The notes under the pieces are model-generated. The model ran no database searches and had not been told where the DNA came from. It was given only the letters and a program-made list of their open reading frames with translations. DNA of 64,000 nucleotides from a virus: IMG/VR virus record IMGVR_UViG_3300020595_000010, positions 1-64,000 of that record; one strand, written 5' to 3'. Positions 23,917 through 35,400 of this stretch are shown in pieces (position 1 is the first letter of the stretch; every line of letters begins with the position of its first letter). Position numbers and translations under genes: made by a program.

Positions 23917-26457
23917 ATGGGTATAATATTAAGACAGAACAAAGGTTCCGAGTTAACATTCGCAGAAGTAGATGGCAATTTTCAGTCACTCTACTACTCT
24001 AGTTCTCTGTCTGGTACTGACCTTCAATTCTTTTTTGCAAGTAGTAGTGTAACACATAGTATAGATTTACAAAATGTTCCGGGATTTACAGGAGTTACAA
24101 TTGAAAGTGGAAGTACTTTAATAAGTAATGGTGTTCAAACTCTAAATTTTTTAGGAGATGGTATAGCTAGTATAACAAACTCCCCAACAACAAACCAAGT
24201 TGATATTAATATCCAAGGAGGTGGTGGTGGTGGTGGTTCTGGAACAGGAATATTCCAATTATTAGGAGCTACAGATATATATTTTGCAACCTCTTCATTA
24301 CAAGTTACAGCCAGTACTTACCAAGAATCTGAGTATACTACTATAGGCGTTACACAAAACCCAAACAATGATGGCACTGGAGGTAATGTAGCTAAGTATG
24401 GAATGATGTTTAGCCAATCAGTATGGCATTATACGGATAATGTAGGTTACCCAACATCAAAAGCATGGCAGACAGATTTAGAAGGATCGGTATTTAATAA
24501 CTATGACCAAAATACAGATACAGCAGAAATTTTAAGGTTTATTGCAACACAATTAAGTGCATCATCCCCAGATACTTCCCCAAATGCTCGTTATTATTCT
24601 GGTACTTCTGAAACAATTGCTTCAAATGGAACTGGTGGGGTTACGGGTTATGTACCCAATTCTACAACCGACCCCATTTTATTATATTTGCAAGGAAAAG
24701 GATGGGCTATAGCAGGACAAAGTGTATTTCAAGGAATTACCCCAATTTATAATAATTCAGGCTATAATATAAAATATACATCAGTTGCAGCTGGTTCGAC
24801 TACATGCCCCTCATCATCTTATGATCCTTCTTTCCAATTATTCAATTTAGGATTAGTAAGTTCTTCATTTACAACATCAGGTTCTTTAAGAAGAATTTTT
24901 GCTGATAACTCTGCAAAAACCCAAACAGTAGTAGATGAACAACAATATACTTTAGTAAAAACCCCACCACCTTTTAATACAACATCAGGTCAAACTATTG
25001 GGGCAATACCTACAGTAGGAGGATTAGATATAAAATATCAAGATGGTAAATTTGCTACGATTTTCCAAAATAATTTATATAATGGGGGTATTTCTTTCAC
25101 AACAAAAGAGGCTACAGGTTGGTATAGATTATCTTCATCAATAGGAGTACAATCAGGTTCTTCTAATTATACTACTTTTTATGATCAAGATACTGAAATA
25201 TTTTGGTCGGAAGTACAAACTAGTGATTTTTCTCAAACAGTAGGTTTTAATACTAGACAAAGTTCATCTTTATCAGCAACCTCAAGATCACTTTCAGGAG
25301 CTCCTTTATTATTAACATCAAATTTTAAAGAAGGATCTCATCTTACAGGATATTTCAATCCTTTATTTTCAGCACAACCTACATTTGCTTCAATTACAGA
25401 AACAGATTCTTTAGTAACCCCCTCTAACCCAACAGGTGGAACTAGAAATGGAAGTACAAATGGGGGTACTGTTCAAACTTCTAATTTTATATATTCTAGT
25501 GGGGGTGTTGTTAGAACTGTAGGAACTATACCAAGTCAAGGAGATGTTGTTTATTTGACAGCAAGTTTAGCATTTAATGCAGGATCAGGAGGGGCTGATA
25601 ATATCAACCAAACCGGATTTGGCACAACAACATTTATAACAACAACAAAAGGTAGAGAATTTGGAGGATCGTTAAATACCGTATTTACTAATACTTATGC
25701 TTATTTTGACCCAGGGGCATATGGACAAAATGTACTGTCAGGTTCTATGGGTTACTACGGTAGAGCTCAAGGATATGATGGTGGCACCTTAACTGGGGCT
25801 TCAAGTAATACAATATTTACAGAACAATTTTCAGGAGAAGATTATAGAATAGTTATTGATGATGATTTATTAACAGGATCCTATGCTAGTGGAACAAAAT
25901 TGGCAACGGGTGTGTATGCAGAGTATGTTCAACAACCCTTAGAATTACAAATAAAACCAGGATATTTAGTAACCCCAGGAGGAACATATGGTTATTGGAC
26001 TCCTGCAAACGCTGGTGCAAATACTTATCAATATTATTCAAGAGCATTTCAAAGAGATTTAACAACAGGAGCAAGTGATGTAACAGCTAGTTTTGGTGCA
26101 GCTTTAAATACGTGGGATAGCACAGCTAATGGGGTATCAGTAGCATTTTTGTTTTCAGGTTCGGGTGCACAAGCTTATACAAATCCAAGAATATTTGATC
26201 CTGCAACAACCGTAGGAGATGCTTTACAAATAGGTATAACAAATAATAATTTTACAAATCCATTTAGTGATCCAATTGATTTATATGCTTGTAAAACAGG
26301 TACAGTAAGAGGAAGTGGAGCTGGTACAAGTTATGAATTTCCTCTTTTAAATGGAAATGGTATGACTTTAGATCAGTTAACACAGGACTTTATAGTTATA
26401 ATAAGATATAAAGGAGACCCAGTTCCAGTAGAAGATATAGACATAACGATTACGTAA
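23917..26457 (+). CDS. Tail fibre-like structural protein
   Basis: The product has 846 residues, rich in Ser, Thr, Gly and Asn. The N-terminal RQNKGSELTFAEVDGNFQSL is a widespread phage fibre signature (LTxxEVDxNF). A Gly run (about 101-108) acts as a linker, after which the protein is repetitive beta structure without catalytic motifs. It has its own late-type motif and is followed 17 bases later by the giant fibre gene, so the two are probably co-expressed and may assemble on the same virion appendage. Confidence 0.7.
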   Translation: MGIILRQNKGSELTFAEVDGNFQSLYYSSSLSGTDLQFFFASSSVTHSIDLQNVPGFTGVTIESGSTLISNGVQTLNFLGDGIASITNSPTTNQVDINIQGGGGGGGSGTGIFQLLGATDIYFATSSLQVTASTYQESEYTTIGVTQNPNNDGTGGNVAKYGMMFSQSVWHYTDNVGYPTSKAWQTDLEGSVFNNYDQNTDTAEILRFIATQLSASSPDTSPNARYYSGTSETIASNGTGGVTGYVPNSTTDPILLYLQGKGWAIAGQSVFQGITPIYNNSGYNIKYTSVAAGSTTCPSSSYDPSFQLFNLGLVSSSFTTSGSLRRIFADNSAKTQTVVDEQQYTLVKTPPPFNTTSGQTIGAIPTVGGLDIKYQDGKFATIFQNNLYNGGISFTTKEATGWYRLSSSIGVQSGSSNYTTFYDQDTEIFWSEVQTSDFSQTVGFNTRQSSSLSATSRSLSGAPLLLTSNFKEGSHLTGYFNPLFSAQPTFASITETDSLVTPSNPTGGTRNGSTNGGTVQTSNFIYSSGGVVRTVGTIPSQGDVVYLTASLAFNAGSGGADNINQTGFGTTTFITTTKGREFGGSLNTVFTNTYAYFDPGAYGQNVLSGSMGYYGRAQGYDGGTLTGASSNTIFTEQFSGEDYRIVIDDDLLTGSYASGTKLATGVYAEYVQQPLELQIKPGYLVTPGGTYGYWTPANAGANTYQYYSRAFQRDLTTGASDVTASFGAALNTWDSTANGVSVAFLFSGSGAQAYTNPRIFDPATTVGDALQIGITNNNFTNPFSDPIDLYACKTGTVRGSGAGTSYEFPLLNGNGMTLDQLTQDFIVIIRYKGDPVPVEDIDITIT

Positions 26458-26474
26458 AAGAATAAAGATATAGA

Positions 26475-29400
26475 ATGGCATTAGATAAAATAAAAAAGTC
26501 GAATAGATTACTCCAGAGTAAGAGATATACAATGGAGCAGAGTACTGATGCTCAGGAGGCATTCACAAGAACTCTCGACATTAATGCTGGTGATGTTTAT
26601 ATAAGAGAAAATTTTGTTCCCTTAAATAATTTACCATATTCTGGTAGTGGACAGAACCAAGATACAATAGAATCAGGTTCAGCTTTAACAGCTGTTGATA
26701 TTGTAAAGTTTCACTTCCAACATCAATTAACACCATCATCGGTTGTTAATGGTAGTAAAACAGAAGTATTTTTCTTTATATCAAAATCAGCACATGATCC
26801 TACAATAGCTGTTACTCCTCAAATTATACAGGATGGACAACAAACAAACTTTTTATCACCAAAATATTCAGATGCTTCCTTAACATTTAAAAATACTGAG
26901 GATAATGTACCCGCAGGAAACGGTACACCTGGATATAATGTTACTGTTAGAGTAAATGGTACTGAACAAGATTCAGCTTTTTATCAATTTGATTATAAAA
27001 CAGGTGTAATACAATTCGTAGATAATTCAGTCTCACCATCAACCGGAGATACTGTCGTTTTATCAGCATACCAATATGTAGGTCCTACATTAGCAGATGG
27101 TGGTGTTGGTGGAGGTAATGCTTTTCCATTTTCAGGATCAGCACAAATAACAGGATCAGTTGGGGGTGTTCCAGGTGGATTCGCAGTAACCGGTAGTAGT
27201 ACATTTGATGTAAGTGGTACCGGAGATGATTTTTCTATAATATCAGCTCCAATACAAGATAGACCTGAATTATTAACATATAACCCTTCAACAGGTCTTA
27301 TAGGATATGTAAATGCAACTAGTGGTACTAGTGGATTTTCAGGTTCAAGTGGTACAGCAGGCCAATCTGGTACTTCAGGTACAAGTGGTTCATCAGGTTC
27401 AACAGGAACAAATGGTACTTCAGGAGAATCTGGTACTTCAGGAACATCAGGTGAAAGTGCTACTTCAGGTACATCAGGTACATCAGGTACTTCAGGTACA
27501 TCAGGTGAAAACGGAACAAACGGTACTTCAGGTTTAAGTGCAACAAGTGGTTCTTCAGGAACAAGTGGTACTTCAGGTGAATCAGGCACAGCAGGAACAA
27601 GCGGAGAAAGTGCAACATCAGGCTCAAGTGGTACTTCAGGTACTTCAGGTGAAAGCGGCACAGTAGGTACATCAGGAGAAAGTGCAACATCAGGCTCAAG
27701 TGGTACATCAGGTACTTCAGGAGCAGATGGAACAAGAGGTACTTCAGGTTCAAGTGGTACAAGTGGTACTTCAGGTACATCAGGTACTTCAGGAGCAGAT
27801 GGGACAAGAGGTACGTCAGGAGAAAGTGCAACATCCGGCTCATCAGGTACTAGTGGTACTTCAGGTGAATCAGGCACAGCAGGAACAAGCGGAGAAAGTG
27901 CAACATCAGGCTCAAGTGGTACTTCAGGTACTTCAGGAGCAGATGGAACACGCGGAACTTCAGGAGAAAGCGCTACTTCAGGATCAACAGGTACTTCAGG
28001 TACATCAGGTTCAAACGGAGTAGCAGGAGAAAGTGGCTTAAGTGCTACAAGTGGTACATCAGGAACCAGTGGTGCAGATGGTACATCAGGTACTTCAGGT
28101 TTAAGTGCAACAAGTGGTTCTTCAGGAACAAGTGGTACTTCAGGAGCAGATGGAACAAGAGGTACATCAGGAGAAAGTGCAACATCAGGCTCAAGTGGTA
28201 CTTCAGGTACTTCAGGAGAATCTGGTACTGCGGGAACATCAGGTGAAAGTAGTACAAGTGGTTCTTCAGGTACTAGTGGTACCTCAGGAGCAGATGGAAC
28301 ATCAGGTACATCAGGTAAAAGTGCAACAAGTGGTTCTACAGGAACAAATGGAACTTCAGGTTCAAATGGTGTTGCCGGAGAAAGTGGCTTAAGTGCTACA
28401 AGTGGTACATCAGGAACCAGTGGTGCAGATGGCACCTCAGGAACTTCAGGTGTAAGTGGTACAGCAGGTTCATCAGGAACTTCAGGTACTTCAGGAGCAG
28501 ATGGAACAAGAGGTACTTCAGGAGAAAGTGCAACATCCGGCTCATCAGGTACTAGTGGTACTTCAGGTGAATCAGGCACAGCAGGAACATCAGGAGAAAG
28601 TGAAACTTCAGGATCTTCAGGAACAAGCGGTACTTCAGGAGCAGATGGAACATCAGGTACATCAGGTTTAAGTGCAACAAGTGGTTCAACAGGAACAAAT
28701 GGTACAAGTGGCTCAAACGGAGTAGCAGGTGAAAGTGGCTTAAGTGCAACTTCAGGTACTTCAGGAACAAGTGGAGTTGATGGTACATCTGGAACAAACG
28801 GAAAAAGCGGAACAAGTGGTTCATCAGGAACAAGTGGTACTTCAGGAGCAGATGGAACAAACGGAACTTCAGGTTTAAGTGCAACTTCAGGATCATCAGG
28901 TACTTCAGGTACTTCAGGTACTTCAGGAGAATCTGGTACTGCAGGAACATCAGGTGAAAGTGCTACAAGTGGTTCAGCAGGTACATCAGGTACTTCAGGT
29001 GAAAGTGGAACAAATGGCACATCAGGAGAAAGTGCAACCTCAGGTTCAACAGGAACAAATGGTACATCAGGTTCAAATGGGGTAGCAGGAGAAAGTGGCC
29101 TAAGTGCAACTTCAGGAACCTCAGGAACTTCAGGTGTAGATGGCACCTCAGGAACTTCAGGTGTAAGTGGTACAGGAGGTTCATCAGGTACATCAGGTAC
29201 TTCAGGAGCAGATGGAACAAATGGTACAAGTGGTTTAAGTTCAACTTCAGGTTCAACAGGAACAAGCGGTACTTCAGGTGAATCAGGTACTGCAGGAACA
29301 TCAGGAGAAAGCGAAACTTCAGGATCTTCAGGAACAAGCGGTACCTCAGGAGCAGATGGAACATCAGGTACATCAGGTTTAAGTGCAACTTCAGGTTCAA

Positions 29401-32400
29401 CAGGTACTTCAGGTACATCAGGTTCAAATGGGGTAGCAGGTGAAAGTGGCTTAAGTGCAACTTCAGGAACTTCAGGAACTTCAGGAGCAGATGGAACTTC
29501 AGGTACAAGTGGCGAAAGTGGCGAAAGTGGCTCATCAGGTACTAGTGGTACTTCAGGAGCAGATGGAACATCAGGAACAAGTGGTCTAAGTGCAACTTCA
29601 GGTTCATCAGGTACATCAGGTACTTCAGGAGCAGAGGGAACAAAAGGAACTTCAGGAAAAAGCGGAAAAAGCGGAACTAGTGGTTCAGCAGGTACTTCAG
29701 GTACTTCAGGTGAAACAGGAACAAATGGTACATCAGGTTTAAGTGCAACAAGCGGTTCAACAGGAACAAATGGTACAAGTGGCTCAAATGGAGTAGCAGG
29801 GGAAAGCGGTTTAAGCGCAACTTCAGGTACTTCAGGAACTTCAGGTGTAGATGGTACATCAGGTACAAGTGGTGTAAGCGGAACTGGAGGTTCATCAGGA
29901 ACTTCAGGTACTTCAGGAGCAGATGGAACAGCAGGAACATCAGGTGAAAGTAGTACAAGTGGTTCTTCAGGTACTAGTGGTACTTCAGGTGAATCAGGTA
30001 CTGCAGGAACATCAGGAGAAAGTAAAACAAGTGGTTCATCAGGTACTTCAGGTACTTCAGGTGAAACTGGAACAAATGGTACATCAGGTAAAAGTGCAAC
30101 ATCAGGATCAACGGGTACTAATGGTACTTCAGGTTCAAACGGAGTAGCAGGTGAAAGTGGCTTAAGTGCAACTTCAGGTACTTCAGGAACTTCAGGAGTA
30201 GATGGAACTTCAGGTACAAGTGGCATTAGTGGTACAAGTGGCTCATCAGGTACATCAGGTACATCAGGAGCAGATGGAACAAACGGAACTTCAGGTTTAA
30301 GTGCAACTTCAGGATCAGGAGGTACTTCAGGTACTTCAGGAGCAGATGGAACAAACGGAACTTCAGGAAAAAGTGCAACTTCAGGATCATCAGGTACATC
30401 AGGTACTTCAGGTAAAACAGGAACAAACGGAACTTCAGGTAAATCAAATACTTCAGGTACATCAGGTACTTCAGGTTCCTCAGGTACTAATGGTACAAGA
30501 GGTTTATCAGGTAAATCAAATACTTCAGGTACATCAGGTACTTCAGGTTCGACAGGTACTTCAGGTACATCAGGTGAATCAGGCACAGCAGGAACAAGCG
30601 GAGAAAGTGCAACTTCAGGTTCGACAGGTACTTCAGGTACATCAGGTTCAAATGGAGTAGCAGGTGAAAGTGGCTTAAGTGCAACTTCAGGAACTTCAGG
30701 AACTTCAGGTGTAGATGGCACCTCAGGAACTTCAGGTGTAAGTGCAACAAGCGGTTCATCAGGTACTTCAGGTACAAGTGGTGCTGATGGTACAGCAGGA
30801 ACATCAGGTGAAAGTAATTTAAGTGGTACATCAGGTACATCTGGTACATCAGGTACATCAGGTTCAAGAGGTACTTCAGGTACTTCAGGCGAAAATGGTA
30901 CATCAGGTACAAGTGGTGTAAGTGCAACAAGTGGTTCAGCAGGTACATCAGGTACTTCAGGTGAAACCGGAACAAATGGTACGTCAGGTTTAAGTGGTAA
31001 AAGTGGTACTTCAGGTTCAGCAGGTACTTCAGGTACATCAGGTAAATCAGGTAAAAACGGCACAGCAGGAACAAGTGGTAAAAGTTCAACTTCAGGATCA
31101 GCAGGTACAAATGGTACTTCAGGTAAAAATGGAACAGCAGGAACAAGTGGTAAATCAGGAACTTCAGGTTCAACAGGAACAAATGGTACATCAGGTTCAA
31201 ATGGGGTAGCAGGAGAAAGTGGCCTAAGTGCAACTTCAGGAACCTCAGGAACTTCAGGTGTAGATGGTACTTCAGGTACAAGTGGTGAAAGTGGAGGAAG
31301 TGGTTCATCCGGTACTAGCGGTACTTCAGGAACAGACGGAACAAATGGAACAAAAGGTTCAAGTGGAAATAGTGCAACATCAGGTTCATCAGGTACATCA
31401 GGTACATCAGGTGAAAGTGGAACTTCAGGAACCTCAGGTTTAAGTTCAACTTCAGGAAGTTCAGGTACTTCAGGTACAAGTGGTAAATCAGGAAAAGATG
31501 GTACTGCTGGTACATCAGGTAAATCAAATACTTCAGGAAGTTCAGGTACTTCAGGTACATCAGGTACATCAGGTGAAAGTGGAACTTCAGGAACCTCAGG
31601 TTTAAGTTCAACTTCAGGATCAAGTGGTACTTCAGGTACAAGTGGTAAAAATGGAACAGCAGGAACAAGTGGTAAATCAAATACATCAGGAACAACAGGT
31701 ACTTCAGGTACAAGTGGTTCAAACGGAGTGGCAGGAGAAAGTGGCCTAAGTGCAACTTCAGGAACCTCAGGAACTTCAGGTGTAGATGGAACTTCAGGCA
31801 CATCAGGTTTAAGTGGTACTGCAGGTTCAAGTGGTACAGCAGGTACTTCAGGTAAATCAGGAAAAGATGGCACTTCAGGTACATCAGGCAAATCAGGTAC
31901 TTCAGGATCAGCAGGTACAAATGGTACTTCAGGTAAAAGTTCAACTTCAGGTACCTCAGGTTTAAGTTCAACTTCAGGAAGTTCAGGAACTTCAGGTACT
32001 TCAGGAGCAGATGGAACAGCAGGAACCTCAGGTGAAAGTAATTTAAGTGGTACATCAGGTACATCAGGTACATCAGGTACATCAGGATCAAGGGGTACTT
32101 CAGGTACTTCCGGTAAAAATGGAACAGCAGGAACCTCAGGTTTAAGTTCAACTTCAGGATCAGCAGGTACAGCAGGTACTTCCGGTAAAAGTGGAACAGC
32201 AGGTACAAGCGGTAAATCAAATACATCAGGTACATCAGGTACTTCAGGATCATCAGGTACTAATGGTACAAGAGGTTTATCAGGTCAATCAAATACCTCA
32301 GGTACATCAGGTTCTTCGGGTTCAACAGGTACAGCAGGTACTTCCGGTAAAAGTGGAGTAGCAGGTACAAGTGGTAAAAGTTCAACTTCAGGAACAACAG

Positions 32401-35400
32401 GTACTTCGGGTACAAGTGGCTCAAACGGAGTAGCAGGTGAAAGTGGTTTAAGCGCAACTTCAGGTACTTCAGGAACGAGTGGAGTTGATGGTACATCAGG
32501 TACAAGTGGTGTAAGTGCAACAAGTGGTTCAGCAGGTACATCAGGTACTTCAGGTAAATCAGGAGCAGATGGAACAGCAGGTACTTCAGGTAAAAGTGCA
32601 ACTTCAGGATCAGGAGGTACATCAGGTACAAGCGGTAAAAACGGAACAGCAGGAACCTCAGGTAAATCTAATACTTCAGGAAGTTCAGGTACAAATGGTA
32701 CTTCAGGTAAAAATGGAACAGCAGGAACCTCAGGTAAATCAAATACTTCAGGAACATCAGGTACTTCGGGATCATCAGGTACTAACGGTACAAGAGGCCT
32801 ATCAGGTCAATCAAATACCTCAGGTACATCAGGTTCTTCAGGTTCAACGGGTACGGCAGGTACAAGCGGTAAATCAGGAGCAGATGGAACAGCAGGAACT
32901 TCAGGTGTATCAAATACTTCAGGTTCTACAGGTACTTCAGGTAAGTCAGGAGCAGATGGAACCGCAGGAACCTCAGGTAAATCTAATACTTCAGGATCAG
33001 GAGGTACTTCAGGTACTTCAGGTAAATCAGGAGCAGATGGAACAGCAGGAACTTCAGGTAAATCAAATACTTCAGGTTCTACAGGTACAAGTGGTACTTC
33101 CGGTAAAAGTGGAACAGCAGGTACAAGCGGTAAATCAAATACTTCAGGTACATCAGGTACTTCAGGATCATCAGGTACTAATGGTACAAGAGGCCTATCA
33201 GGTCAATCAAATACCTCAGGTACATCAGGTTCTTCGGGTTCAACAGGTACAGCAGGTACAAGCGGTAAATCAGGAAAAGATGGTACTGCGGGTACTTCAG
33301 GTGTATCAAATACTTCAGGTTCTACAGGTACTTCAGGTAAATCAGGAGCAGATGGAACAGCAGGAACATCAGGTAAAAGTTCAACTTCAGGATCAGCAGG
33401 TACTTCAGGTAAATCAGGAGCAGATGGAACAGCAGGAACCTCAGGTAAATCAAATACATCAGGATCATCAGGTACATCAGGATCATCAGGTATAGATGGG
33501 GGTAGTGGTGAAAGTGGCGAAAGCGCTACAAGTGGATCATCAGGTACTTCAGGTACTTCAGGTAAAAATGGTACTGCTGGAACTTCAGGTGTATCAAATA
33601 CTTCAGGAAGTTCAGGTACAAATGGTACTTCAGGTAAAAATGGAACAGCAGGAACAAGTGGTAAATCAAACACTTCAGGTACATCAGGTACTTCGGGTTC
33701 CTCGGGTACTAATGGTACAAGAGGCCTATCAGGTCAATCAAATACCTCAGGTACCTCAGGTACATCAGGTTCTTCAGGTTCAACAGGTACGGCAGGTACA
33801 AGCGGTAAATCAGGAAAAGATGGAACAGCCGGAACATCAGGTAAAAGTGCAACTTCAGGATCAGGAGGTACTTCAGGTACTTCAGGTAAGTCAGGAGAAG
33901 ATGGAACAGCAGGTACTTCAGGTAAAAGTGCAACTTCAGGATCAGGAGGTACATCAGGTACTTCAGGTAAAAATGGAACAGCAGGAACAAGTGGTAAATC
34001 AAACACTTCAGGAACATCCGGTACTTCAGGTTCCTCAGGTACTAACGGTACAAGAGGCCTATCAGGTCAATCAAATACCTCAGGTACCTCAGGTACATCA
34101 GGTTCTTCAGGTTCAACGGGTACAGCAGGTACTTCAGGTAAATCAGGAGCAGATGGAACAGCAGGAACATCAGGTAAATCTAATACTTCAGGTTCTACAG
34201 GTACTTCAGGTAAGTCAGGAGCAGATGGAACAGCAGGTACTTCAGGTGTATCAAATACTTCAGGATCAGCAGGTACTTCAGGTAAATCAGGAGCAGATGG
34301 AACAGCAGGTACTTCAGGTGTATCAAATACTTCAGGATCAGCAGGTACTTCAGGTAAATCAGGAGCAGATGGAACAGCAGGAACCTCAGGTAAATCAAAC
34401 ACTTCAGGTTCTACAGGTACTTCAGGTACTTCAGGTAAATCAGGAGCAGATGGAACAGCAGGAACTTCAGGTAAATCAAATACTTCAGGTTCAACGGGTA
34501 CGGCAGGTACAAGCGGTAAATCAGGAGCAGATGGAACAGCAGGAACATCAGGTAAATCTAATACTTCAGGATCAGCAGGTACTTCAGGTAAATCAGGAGC
34601 AGATGGAACAGCAGGAACCTCAGGTAAAAGTGCAACTTCAGGATCAGGAGGTACTTCAGGTACAAGCGGTAAAAACGGAACAGCAGGTACGTCAGGTACT
34701 TCAGGATCATCAGGTACAACTGGTTCAAGTGGTGTAGGTGGTGCTGGTGGTGTTTCAGGTGGATCAGGTACATCTGGTACATCAGGAAAAGATGGTACTT
34801 CAGGATCATCAGGTACATCAGGTACATCAGGTACTTCAGGTACTTCAGGTAAAAATGGTACAAGTGGTACATCAGGTATAAACGGTGCCTCAGGAGCGAG
34901 TGGAACACCTTTAGAGGTTTGGGTTGATGATAATACATCATTAGATTATGCTGCAAATATTAAGATAAATGGAGCAAATTATACACAAGCATCACCATTT
35001 ACATTAAATACAGATTTTTCATTAGGTATTACAAACCCATTCCAAATAGGTAAAAACCAACCAGACTTAACTAATACAAGTGCAATTAATGGTACAGGAT
35101 TTATTGAATATCTAATCCCAGGTGCAGATGGTTTTACTGGGGAATTTTATACTGGTGGGGGGAATGCAGGTGGAGTAACTCAATTTGAATTAGTAGCTTT
35201 AAACAGTGCTGGTAATTGGGATGAAGCAGATGCTGATTTATCATCAACAAAGAATTTATTGGGTGTTGCATATAAGGCAACCGGAGTATTGGTTGATGTT
35301 ATATTAAGAGGTATGATTAAATCTAAGACTTTTAGTTTTACTGTTGGAGCACCAGTTTATGTTTCAAGAACACCTGGGGGTTTCACACAATCATTAACAG

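Noticed and set aside
26993-31891. A 1632-codon open frame on the minus strand encoding Pro/Glu/Val repeats, and similar shorter ones near 33203-34402.
   Set aside because: It is the antisense shadow of the Gly-X-Y repeat: the few codons used (GGT/GGA, ACT/ACA, TCA/AGT) give no stop in that frame. No promoter or start context supports it.
27313-34737. Several plus-strand open frames of Leu/Gln/Val/His repeats within the giant fibre gene.
   Set aside because: They are out-of-frame readings of the same 9-base repeat with no start signals.
27324-34910. CRISPR-like array.
   Set aside because: Repeats are contiguous, in frame and protein-coding, without unique spacers.
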